Assembly: GCA_964569015.1 (NCBI GenBank)
Contig: CAZMSN010000045.1
Coordinates: forward strand, 1-14,749
Length of the DNA: 14,749 nt
Direction of reading: 5' to 3'
From: CAYQEC01 sp964569015
GTDB lineage: Bacteria > Actinomycetota > Acidimicrobiia > Spongiisociales > UBA5794
Part shown: piece by piece, positions 6,345 through 12,142 of the stretch
Layout: each line of letters opens with the position of its first letter
How positions within the stretch are numbered: position 1 is the first letter of the stretch
The notes under the pieces: generated by a model
What the model saw: the letters and a program-made list of their open reading frames with translations, nothing else
What the model was told of the DNA's origin: nothing
The model's database searches: none
Position numbers and translations under genes: made by a program

Positions 6345-7247
6345 TCACCCGGCGAAGAACACCACCAGGGCGGCAGCGATGGCATCGGCGGCATCGCCCT
6401 GGAATCCCGGATCGAGCAGGAGCGCCACATCAGCGGCGTTCTTCATGTTCCCTGCCTCGAGGAACACGGCCGGTACGTCCGAGAGATTGAGGCCTCCCAG
6501 GTCGCTGCGGCAAGAGAGGCCGTCGGTCGCCGTGTAGTCCGAGAGCGGCATGCCGGTATCCGCGAAGGAATCCCGCAGCGCCACCGCGAGCCGAAGTGAC
6601 GCCTCGACGATGTCATCGGTGAGTCCATCGACTGTGGCGGGATGGATGACGTGGAACCCGCGCCCGTCAGACGGTCCGCCGTCGGCGTGAATCGAGATAA
6701 CGGCGTCGGCCTGATTGCGGTTGCCGATGGCAGCCCGCTCAGTGATGCACGGCCCCCACCCGTCGTTGTCCTGGCGTGTTAGCACCACGGTGGCCCCGAG
6801 AGCCTCCAGGCGATCCCGGGTCACCAGTGCCAACTCCCAGTTGAAAGCGGCCTCGGGGTAGCCGTCATCGGTGGCGGTGCCGGTGGTGTTGCAGGCCTTG
6901 GTGCCGTTGCCGATGTCGACGATTTGGTTGATCTCGTCGAGGTGCTCGAAGTTGCGGCCGTTGTGGCCGGGGTCGATCACGATCAGCCGGCCTGCCAAGG
7001 GGCCGGCATCCGGGCTCGTGGTGGTCGTGGTGGTCTCGGGCACGGTGGTGGTTGTTGTTGTAGTGGTCGTTTTCGGCATCGTGGTGGTCTCTGGAGGGGC
7101 CGTCGCGGTTGTCATCGACATGGCTGTGGTGGCCTGCGCCACGGTCGACGTCGTATTGCCGGCGCCGGGCTCGGCGGCGGTGGGGCTGCACGCCGCCGCC
7201 ATCAAGGCCACCAGGCCCCCCACGGCACAGCCCGTCCACAGGCGCAT
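6345..7247 (-). CDS. Lipoprotein N-acetylmuramoyl-L-alanine amidase (Amidase_3)
   Basis: A 300-residue protein. A lipoprotein signal ends in LMAAAC, with Cys20 as probable lipidation site. Residues 32-78 are a Thr-rich, low-complexity tether holding runs of nine and six Thr. The catalytic domain (about 87-300) is a zinc amidase of the AmiC/CwlV type, which cuts the bond between muramic acid and L-Ala in peptidoglycan. Its ligands are visible: His95 in IDPGHNG, Glu138 in FNWELA and His187 in ISIHADGG, with catalytic Glu264 in VFLEAGNMKN. Cys119, Cys167 and Cys246 lie in the exported domain, two of which may pair. GAGGGAGG just before the ATG supports the start. It lies downstream of, and on the same strand as, an M15 DD-peptidase lipoprotein of the same design. 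It probably works outside the membrane in wall turnover or daughter-cell separation. Confidence 0.93.
   Translation of the reverse strand: MRLWTGCAVGGLVALMAAACSPTAAEPGAGNTTSTVAQATTAMSMTTATAPPETTTMPKTTTTTTTTTVPETTTTTTSPDAGPLAGRLIVIDPGHNGRNFEHLDEINQIVDIGNGTKACNTTGTATDDGYPEAAFNWELALVTRDRLEALGATVVLTRQDNDGWGPCITERAAIGNRNQADAVISIHADGGPSDGRGFHVIHPATVDGLTDDIVEASLRLAVALRDSFADTGMPLSDYTATDGLSCRSDLGGLNLSDVPAVFLEAGNMKNAADVALLLDPGFQGDAADAIAAALVVFFAG
7017..7088 (-). repeat. Low-complexity Thr-codon tract in the amidase tether
   Basis: Residues 54-77 are almost all Thr, encoded by ACC/ACG/ACA/ACT mixtures. This gives an imperfect GTGGTn repeat on the plus strand. Such tracts are prone to length change by slippage. 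A similar tract occurs in the neighbouring M15 gene. Confidence 0.7.
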
Positions 7248-7323
7248 GCCCCTCCCTCGAGATCGAGACTCATCGATGTCTCCGCAGGCTACGCCGCCTG
7301 CACCGGAATCGGGTCACCTGCCC

Positions 7324-7358
7324 CCCAGCCCACGGTTGACCGCCAACCCTGGGCTGGG
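7324..7358. terminator. Long imperfect hairpin between the M15 peptidase and amidase genes
   Basis: CCCAGCCCA (7324-7332) pairs with TGGGCTGGG (7350-7358). After a C-C mismatch, GGTTG (7334-7338) pairs with CAACC (7344-7348) around a 5-base loop. The total is 14 base pairs. It is placed after the M15 peptidase stop (7428) on the minus strand, with no T-run. It may be a terminator separating the two cell-wall genes or an mRNA stability element. Confidence 0.5.
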
Positions 7359-7427
7359 AGACCGGAAAACCATGCATACCAACCCTGGGTTCGGAGACCG
7401 GGGGGGTTGGGAGATCGGTGGGTTGGG
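7343..7427. repeat. 23-bp direct repeat and degenerate GGGTTGGG copies
   Basis: CCAACCCTGGG-y-T-s-GGAGACCGG (y = C or T, s = C or G) occurs at 7343-7365 and 7379-7401, with 21 of 23 bases identical and a 36-base period. Related GGGTTGGG words follow at 7404-7411 and 7420-7427, separated by AGATCGGT, which resembles the AGACCGG of the unit. CCAACCC (7379-7385) can also pair with GGGTTGG (7404-7410). The tract is confined to the gap. Confidence 0.7.
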
Positions 7428-8333
7428 TCAGCCGCCGTCGCGGGAGAAGTGCATCCAGTCCTTCAGGGTGGTCCAGTCGCCGCCCCAGTGCCAGCCGATG
7501 GCGGTGAACGCCTCCACCACCACGTCACCCGGCATGACCATTCCGGGAAGCACCCGCTCCCGGTCCGTATACGCCATGGCCAGCTCGGGCAGCACCAAGT
7601 CGTCCTTCAGGTAGGGATTGTGGAAGGGATTGATGTCGACGGCGAGGCCGGAGGCGTGCCACGACCAGCCGCCGTCGGAGCCGACGGCCGGGCGGCACTC
7701 GAAGGAGGAGGTGATGTTCGAATCCCCGGTGGGCGGGGCGTCGATCTCGTCCGCTCGGATCACCCGCATCTGCTCGATGGGAAAACGGGCCTCGTGCAAC
7801 TTGCGGAACACCTCGACGATGTCCTCGGCCACCTCCGCATTCAGGACCATCTCGCCGGTGTGGTACTCCCCGTCGAAGCCGTAGTGCGAGACGGTCACGT
7901 ATGCCAGATCCTCGAGAACGACGGGACAGTCCTCAGACCAGCTCGAGCGCGCCGCGACCTCCGGCGGTACCGGCTCGATGGTCCAGGCGAACTCGTCCCC
8001 ATCTGGTGGTGGCAGCAGGTCGAGCGTCTCGAGGCGGCGGTCCAGGAGCTCCGGTGGCGTGGGCTGCGCTTCCCCGTGCCCGTCTTCTCGGACCGGCAGC
8101 AGCCGGTTGCCGAGCCAATCGGGGCGGGCGAAGGGCGAGAGCGTCGTGGTCGTGGTCGATGCCGGCAGGGTCGTCGTGGTGGTCGACGTCGTGCTCGTGG
8201 TGGTGGTGCTGCTGCTGGTGGCGGTGGTCGCTGCGGTCGTGGAGGTGCCGTCCACCACTTCGTCGTCCGCAGACGCGCATGAGGCCGCCGTCAGCATTGC
8301 GGCCGCTAGCCACACGAGCACGTGCCGTCTCAT
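7428..8333 (-). CDS. Lipoprotein D-alanyl-D-alanine carboxypeptidase/endopeptidase, peptidase M15
   Basis: A 301-residue protein. A lipoprotein signal ends in LTAASC (Cys19), and a Ser/Thr-rich tether covers about residues 30-66. The C-terminal half is a VanY-like M15 zinc peptidase: Ser224-x-His226-x-x-Gly-x-Ala-x-Asp233 supplies two zinc ligands, and His295 in DWMHFSRDGG the third. The S-x-F-x-C-R (209-214) and D-I-N-P-F-H-N-P-Y motifs are typical of the M15 group acting on stem peptides of peptidoglycan. Family members trim D-Ala or cleave L-Ala-D-Glu bonds; which applies here is not clear from sequence. No Shine-Dalgarno precedes the ATG. Instead a TAnnnT box lies seven bases upstream, so translation is probably leaderless. 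It is upstream of the amidase lipoprotein, 180 bases away, with a hairpin between, so co-transcription is uncertain. Confidence 0.9.
   Translation of the reverse strand: MRRHVLVWLAAAMLTAASCASADDEVVDGTSTTAATTATSSSTTTTSTTSTTTTTLPASTTTTTLSPFARPDWLGNRLLPVREDGHGEAQPTPPELLDRRLETLDLLPPPDGDEFAWTIEPVPPEVAARSSWSEDCPVVLEDLAYVTVSHYGFDGEYHTGEMVLNAEVAEDIVEVFRKLHEARFPIEQMRVIRADEIDAPPTGDSNITSSFECRPAVGSDGGWSWHASGLAVDINPFHNPYLKDDLVLPELAMAYTDRERVLPGMVMPGDVVVEAFTAIGWHWGGDWTTLKDWMHFSRDGG
8142..8207 (-). repeat. Low-complexity Thr-codon tract in the M15 peptidase tether
   Basis: Residues 43-64 are Thr with a few Ser, Leu, Pro and Ala, giving GTGGTn/GTCGTn repetition on the plus strand like that in the amidase gene at 7017-7088. 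Confidence 0.65.
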
Positions 8334-8340
8334 AGATTCG

Positions 8341-8346
8341 ACGCTA
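8341..8346 (-). promoter_or_regulatory. -10 box suggesting a leaderless M15 peptidase transcript
   Basis: TAGCGT on the minus strand matches TAnnnT and ends seven bases before the ATG at 8333. No Shine-Dalgarno is present between them. This spacing is the usual pattern of leaderless actinobacterial genes. Confidence 0.5.
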
Positions 8347-8398
8347 CCCGCGATCCCTCATTAGGACTCGCCACGAGAAGCACCCTCCCCGACTCGAT

Positions 8399-8445
8399 CG
8401 CCACCTTCGGTGGCGCCTCGTCGACCCTCCCTCAAAAGGGAGGGT
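8399..8445. terminator. Tandem hairpins downstream of the Xre/membrane-protein operon
   Basis: The first hairpin is ACCCTCCCT (8424-8432) with AGGGAGGGT (8437-8445), a 9-bp stem with a 4-base loop. The second is CGCCACC (8399-8405) with GGTGGCG (8409-8415), a 7-bp stem with a 3-base loop. They lie 36-80 bases past the stop at 8481 and before the M15 promoter, so they probably terminate the operon. T-runs are lacking. Confidence 0.55.
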
Positions 8446-8480
8446 GAAGGAAGAGGGGACAACGGTGCGAGGGATCGACC

Positions 8481-8879
8481 TCACCCCGAACGACGTTGCC
8501 AGAAGTCCGTCGCCACGTAGGCCAACGCCGCCACGGCGCCGAGAACGGCGAGCACTTCGAGCGATACCGCCTCCTCGTCGCGGACCACGGCAACGACCAT
8601 CACGATCGCGTATCCGAGGGCCCCGGCGACCAACGCGTTGCGAGCTGCGGCATCGCGCACCTGCCGGGACCTCTCGTCGATGCGCATGGGGGCTGCGCCG
8701 CCGGCGGGATCGATCATGTAGCGACCGCTACGGGGCGCCCACACGAAGAACACCATCACGACGGCCGCCGCCAGGACGGACAGCCACCAGCTCAGGCCGG
8801 TCAGGCCCATCAGCAGGCCGATGCCGGCGGCGATCGCCGTTCGACTCACGTAGTAGGCGATCCACGATCTCACAGGCAT
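8481..8879 (-). CDS. Small membrane protein coupled to an Xre regulator
   Basis: 132 residues. The start at 8879 is set by context: its ATG begins one base after the TGA of the Xre gene (TGAGATG), and GAGGAAGAG inside that gene gives a well-spaced ribosome-binding site. Four hydrophobic segments are seen at about residues 10-27, 29-46, 81-99 and 104-123. The central loop is charged (R-I-D-E-R-S-R-Q-V-R-D-A-A-A-R-N) and the C-terminus basic (WQRRSG), which implies cytoplasmic termini. I recognise the pairing of a roughly 70-residue Xre protein with a 4-TM protein (often DUF2178-like) as a recurrent module in Gram-positive bacteria. Its function is not established. A longer frame reaching 9104 overlaps the Xre gene and is a shadow there. 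The membrane protein may sense stress or control the regulator; that is inference only. Confidence 0.75.
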   Translation of the reverse strand: MPVRSWIAYYVSRTAIAAGIGLLMGLTGLSWWLSVLAAAVVMVFFVWAPRSGRYMIDPAGGAAPMRIDERSRQVRDAAARNALVAGALGYAIVMVVAVVRDEEAVSLEVLAVLGAVAALAYVATDFWQRRSG

Positions 8880-8880
8880 C

Positions 8881-9087
8881 TCAATTCTCTTCCTCGAGCC
8901 AGAACAGCTCCCCGACCGGGACCGCGAGCGCCGCCGCCAGTCTGAGGGCGAGCAAGACCGAGGGTGTGTAACCGCCGCGCTCGATAGCGATGATCGTCTG
9001 TCTGGTGACCCCGACCCCGTCGGCCAGGTCACTCTGGGTGAGACCGCCGGCGAGCCGGAGCTCCCTGAGTCGATCGTGCAGTGGCAT
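8881..9087 (-). CDS. Small Xre-family helix-turn-helix regulator
   Basis: A 68-residue protein made almost wholly of one HTH_3 domain. The DNA-binding core is L-T-Q-S-D-L-A-D-G-V-G-V-T-R-Q-T-I-I-A-I-E-R-G (about 16-38), with R-Q-T-I-x-x-I-E as the recognition helix typical of the minimal YozG-like group. These act as dimeric repressors. GAGG five bases before the ATG fixes the start. It is the first gene of a two-gene operon with the membrane protein, coupled at TGAGATG. Two 18-bp elements at 9099-9116 and 9139-9156 overlap its -10 and -35 boxes, so it very probably represses its own operon. Confidence 0.9.
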   Translation of the reverse strand: MPLHDRLRELRLAGGLTQSDLADGVGVTRQTIIAIERGGYTPSVLLALRLAAALAVPVGELFWLEEEN

Positions 9088-9098
9088 CGGAACCTCGT

Positions 9099-9116
9099 TG
9101 TCAAGTCGCCTTTACA
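9099..9116. promoter_or_regulatory. Proximal operator copy of the Xre gene
   Basis: On the minus strand TGTAAAG-GCGA-CTTGACA, an imperfect inverted repeat with 6 of 7 arm bases pairing. It touches the -10 box and covers the likely transcription start. It shares TGTAAAG-N4-CTTGAC with the distal copy, whose start is exactly 40 bases away. Confidence 0.65.
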
Positions 9117-9144
9117 CCGTAGGATCGACTGTCCGAAACGTCAA
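9116..9144 (-). promoter_or_regulatory. Promoter of the Xre/membrane-protein operon (TTGACG-17-TACGGT)
   Basis: On the minus strand -35 TTGACG (9139-9144), a 17-base spacer and -10 TACGGT (9116-9121). Each hexamer overlaps one operator-like copy. Confidence 0.65.
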
Positions 9145-9156
9145 GAGAACTTTACA
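9139..9156. promoter_or_regulatory. Distal operator copy of the Xre gene
   Basis: On the minus strand TGTAAAG-TTCT-CTTGACG. It contains the -35 hexamer. It is a direct repeat of the proximal copy, offset by 40 bases (about four helical turns), so both would face the same side of the DNA. Confidence 0.65.
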
Positions 9157-9183
9157 TCCCGGGCCGCACCCCCGGTGACGCGG

Positions 9184-10554
9184 TCAGGCGGCAGAGCTCT
9201 CGGCTCGGGTCTGGGAGGCAATGAGATTCCGGTACCAGTAGTAGCTCTGCTTGGGGATGCGCTGCCCCGTGGCGTGATCAACCCACACCAGCCCGAAGCG
9301 CTGGCTGAAGCCATGGATCCACTCGAGATTGTCGAGGAAGCTCCACAGGAAGTAGGCCCTCACAGGCACCCCCAGGTCGATCGCGTCGCGTACGGCGCCG
9401 AGATGCGCCGCCAGATAATCGATCCTCCGCTGATCGTCGATCACGTTGTCCGGTCCCGGCTCGTCGGAGAACGAAACGCCGTTCTCGGTGATGTGGATCT
9501 CGGCCGGGGCGTACTCGGAGTGGATGTGGCACAGGTACTTGGTCATGGCCGCCGGGGTGATGGCCCATCCCATCTCGCTGTGGCCGGGCACGACGCTGCG
9601 CCCAGGCACGGCCGTGCCGACCTCGGCCTCGTCATCCTTCGCCGAGACCTCTGTGCTCGTGTAGTAATCCAGACCGAGGAAGTCGAGGGGCGCGGCGATC
9701 GCCTCCATGTCGCCCCTCTGGACGAACGGGAGCGTGCTTCCCTTGAACCGGCCCCGGTCCCGGTAGGAAGCCACCACGTCGTCCGGGTAGCCCCTGCCGA
9801 AGATCGGGTCGAAGAACCACCGATTGCGGCATCCGTCGAAGTGGCGGCAGGCCGCCACATCCGCCGCATCATCGCTCACCGGCTCGGCGGGCCGGCAATC
9901 GAGCGCGATCCCCACCCTGGCGTTCCGGACATTCTCGCGGATGAGCGGCACAGCCCGTCCGTGCGACAGGAGCATGTGATGCCCGGCGTTCAGGGCTGCA
10001 TCCCAGCCGTGCAAGCCCGGGGCGAACACACCCTCCTGGTGACCGAGGAACGCGGCTACCCACGGCTCGCTGAAGGTCTTCCAGTGCTGCACACGGTCGC
10101 CGAGCGTCAAGGTGACGATGTCGACGTACCGGAGGTAGGCGTCGACGATCGCCCGCTTGGTCCAGCCCCCCTTGTCCTGAAGTGCCTGAGGCAGATCCCA
10201 GTGGTAGAGCTGCGGGTAGGGCGTGATCCCGTGCGCGAGCAACTCGTCGACCAGCCGGTCGTAGAAGCCGAGCCCGCCCGGGTTCACCCGGCGTCCCCCT
10301 TCCGGAAGCACCCGGGTCCAGGCGATCGAGAACCCGTAGGCCCTGACGCCCAGATCGGCGAGGAGGCGGACGTCTTCTTGCCAGCGGTGATAGTGGTCGC
10401 AGGCCACGTCGCCACGGTCGAGGAGCTGGCCGCGATCTGAGAAGCGATCCCAGATGGAATCCCCCTTCCCGTCCTCGTTCCTGGCGCCTTCGATCTGATA
10501 TGCCGACGATGCCGTTCCGAACACGAAATCGTCGGGCATCCGCGTCACCTGCAT
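9184..10554 (-). CDS. Beta-glucosidase/beta-glycosidase, glycoside hydrolase family 1
   Basis: A 456-residue retaining glycosidase of normal GH1 length. The start at 10554 follows GGAGG by five bases. The N-terminal F-V-F-G-T-A-S-S-A-Y-Q-I-E-G (10-23) is the GH1 signature. H118-W119, the acid/base Glu163 in T-F-S-E-P-W, the nucleophile Glu357 in I-T-E-N-G and N-L-E-W near 406-409 make up the active site. It hydrolyses terminal beta-linked sugars such as cellobiose from oligosaccharides or aryl glycosides. No signal peptide is visible, so it is cytoplasmic. The residue before the acid/base Glu is Ser162, where nearly all GH1 members have Asn, a residue that contacts the sugar 2-OH. The codon is AGC, one base from AAC. 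It appears to be a single-gene unit; no sugar transporter or LacI gene adjoins it. Confidence 0.94.
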   Translation of the reverse strand: MQVTRMPDDFVFGTASSAYQIEGARNEDGKGDSIWDRFSDRGQLLDRGDVACDHYHRWQEDVRLLADLGVRAYGFSIAWTRVLPEGGRRVNPGGLGFYDRLVDELLAHGITPYPQLYHWDLPQALQDKGGWTKRAIVDAYLRYVDIVTLTLGDRVQHWKTFSEPWVAAFLGHQEGVFAPGLHGWDAALNAGHHMLLSHGRAVPLIRENVRNARVGIALDCRPAEPVSDDAADVAACRHFDGCRNRWFFDPIFGRGYPDDVVASYRDRGRFKGSTLPFVQRGDMEAIAAPLDFLGLDYYTSTEVSAKDDEAEVGTAVPGRSVVPGHSEMGWAITPAAMTKYLCHIHSEYAPAEIHITENGVSFSDEPGPDNVIDDQRRIDYLAAHLGAVRDAIDLGVPVRAYFLWSFLDNLEWIHGFSQRFGLVWVDHATGQRIPKQSYYWYRNLIASQTRAESSAA

Positions 10555-10559
10555 GCAAT

Positions 10560-10564
10560 CCTCC
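10560..10564 (-). promoter_or_regulatory. Ribosome-binding site deciding the GH1 start
   Basis: GGAGG on the minus strand, five bases before the ATG at 10554. It rejects a longer frame from 10617 whose N-terminus lacks GH1 similarity. Confidence 0.7.
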
Positions 10565-10588
10565 GAACGCTCAAATGGCCCAGCGTCC

Positions 10589-10615
10589 GAGTCGATGTCC
10601 GCGCAAAATCGACTC
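10589..10615. promoter_or_regulatory. Inverted repeat upstream of the GH1 gene, possible operator
   Basis: GAGTCGAT (10589-10596) and ATCGACTC (10608-10615) form a perfect 8-bp inverted repeat with an 11-base centre, 35 bases upstream of the GH1 start. The arm-to-arm distance of about two helical turns suits a dimeric regulator. No cognate regulator is encoded nearby. Confidence 0.45.
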
Positions 10616-10716
10616 ACACGCGCACACCGATAGCGTCGGCAGCCAACGCCGCGCGCTTGGGGGCTAATTTCGGAATGACCCTGGGCGAACCAGCCATGGG
10701 CCGGGCGCGACGCGCC

Positions 10717-11983
10717 TCAGGGCCGGGCGGATTCCAGCCGGTAGAGGGTCTCACCGGCCCGGGGCAGCATCAGGATGCCCTCGTCTTCCCGGCCGGCGAA
10801 TTCGGCGGGGTCGATCGTCTCCGGATCCCGATAGGTGAGATTGACGGCTGCGCAGCGCTCCGGCGAGATCGACGAAGCCAGCGAGACACGAATGCGCGTG
10901 GTCTCCACGCCGTCGACATAGCTACCGATCCCCTTGAGATGGGTCGAGTGGGCGAGCACCACCCACGGCACGCTCTCGAAGCGATCCCACTGCGCAACGA
11001 AGTAGCCACGGACGTGGTAGCCGATCTCCTCGATCACCCGTCCGTGGGTGAAGGAGAATTCGGTGATGTGTGGGGCGTAGATGATCACCTCGCCCTCGTC
11101 AGTCACCACCGGCTCCACCTTGTACATGGCCTTGGCGCCGGTCCACAGGTCTTCGTACATGGTGGGCACCATCGACAGCACCTGCCGGAACGGGCGCGCC
11201 ACATACTGCACGTGCACCTGCGCCGAGAGCTTCGACGCCTCGGACCCATGCCCGGCGCACCGGGCCCAGGAACAGGCCGGCGAGCCCCTCGTCGACCACC
11301 ACCATGCACATCGCCATCGTCGGCGTGGGGATGAGCGAGGCGGCGCGCTCGATCGCCTCGCGCACCGGATTGCGGCCCGTGCCGATGAGGCGGTAGCTGG
11401 TCTCGAGAGCACCGAGCCAGTGGGTGAAATCGATCACCTCGGGACCGCCCACCCCGGGGAAGAAGTACTTGTTGCCGCCTGAGAAGCCGACGATCTCGTG
11501 CGGGAACACGGGCCCGCACACGATCACACGCTCGTACTCGAGCACGAGCCGGTTGACCCGCACCGGCACCTCGATCGAGAGCCGACCCTCGCTCAGCTCG
11601 GCGGTCTCGGCCTCCGAGATGGCGCCCAGAGTGACGAAGGTGTCTGGCAGGTCCCAGCGGTGGTTGAAGATCCCCACGTCGGCGTAGCGGGTGGTGCGCT
11701 CGTGATCACTGATTCCGAGCATGTGGTTGATGGCCGCGTCGGTCATCAGGGCATGCGTCCCCAAGGCGACGATGAAATCCATCCGGGCGACCACCCCGGA
11801 GAGTTGCTCGTGGAGCAAGCGGAACATGAGCGGCAAGGGGGCGGTGCGGGTGCCGTCGGGAATGACGAACAGCACACGCCGTCCTGTCAGATCCCAGGAG
11901 TCGATGGCTCCGGCCAACAGTCCGCGGATCTCGTCCTCGGAGAGGCACCGATTTGCATACCCGCTACCCGTCACCTCTACCAT
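10717..11983 (-). pseudogene. LarA-family (DUF2088) nickel-pincer racemase, frameshifted
   Basis: Two overlapping minus-strand frames together make one LarA-like protein of about 421 residues, the normal length. The upstream part (from ATG 11983, AGGA six bases before) carries the family motifs: P-D-G-T-R (42-46), His77 in LGTHALM, His162 in PHEIVGFSGG, Lys172 in GGNKYFFPG and His188 in DFTHW. The spacings H-10-K and K-16-H match H174, K184 and H200 of Lactiplantibacillus LarA, where Lys holds the Ni-pincer cofactor. Homology leaves this frame near 11240 and resumes one base over. Dropping one G of the GG at 11238-11239 restores AWVRASKLSAQVHVQYV and reads on to the stop at 10717. Unrepaired, the protein ends at 11099 without its C-terminal domain. 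It could be a true decay mutation or a sequence error. The substrate is unknown: the family covers lactate, malate and other 2-hydroxyacids. No larB, larC or larE is in view. Confidence 0.85.
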
Positions 11984-12111
11984 CACCGGTCCTGCCCTTC
12001 TCCCGCTCGCAGGGTCGCCGATCCCGCGCCCGGCCCAAGGTACACGCCACGGGCGAGCGGAGGAGGTCGGGGGGCATCAGGCCGGCCCTCATTTGCTGTC
12101 ACACGTACTCC

Positions 12112-12117
12112 GTAGAC
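12112..12117 (+). promoter_or_regulatory. Possible -10 box of the ABC-2 exporter operon
   Basis: TAGACT fits TAnnnT and lies 25 bases before the ATG at 12143. No clear -35 was found. Confidence 0.3.
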
Positions 12118-12142
12118 TTGCGTGAACCTAGGGGGACGGGCC

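Noticed and set aside
6158..6490. Small open frames in the 6074-6344 gap
   Set aside because: They have no credible ribosome-binding site, composition like translated hairpin DNA, and they overlap the amidase gene or strong stems.
7343..7401. 23-bp direct repeat considered as CRISPR or attachment sites
   Set aside because: Only two good copies with a 13-base gap, no cas genes, no integrase and no tRNA nearby.
7017..8207. Thr-codon tracts considered as a possible CRISPR or minisatellite
   Set aside because: They lie in frame within two lipoprotein genes and encode tethers. Unit length and spacing are irregular, with no spacer/repeat organisation.
6924..8282. 452-codon plus-strand frame across the amidase and M15 genes
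   Set aside because: It spans two well-supported minus-strand genes and the repeat gap. Its product is low-complexity Gly/Arg where it crosses the Thr tracts.
9076..10440. 454-codon plus-strand frame opposite the GH1 gene
   Set aside because: It is antisense to a gene with full GH1 motifs and shows no recognisable family.
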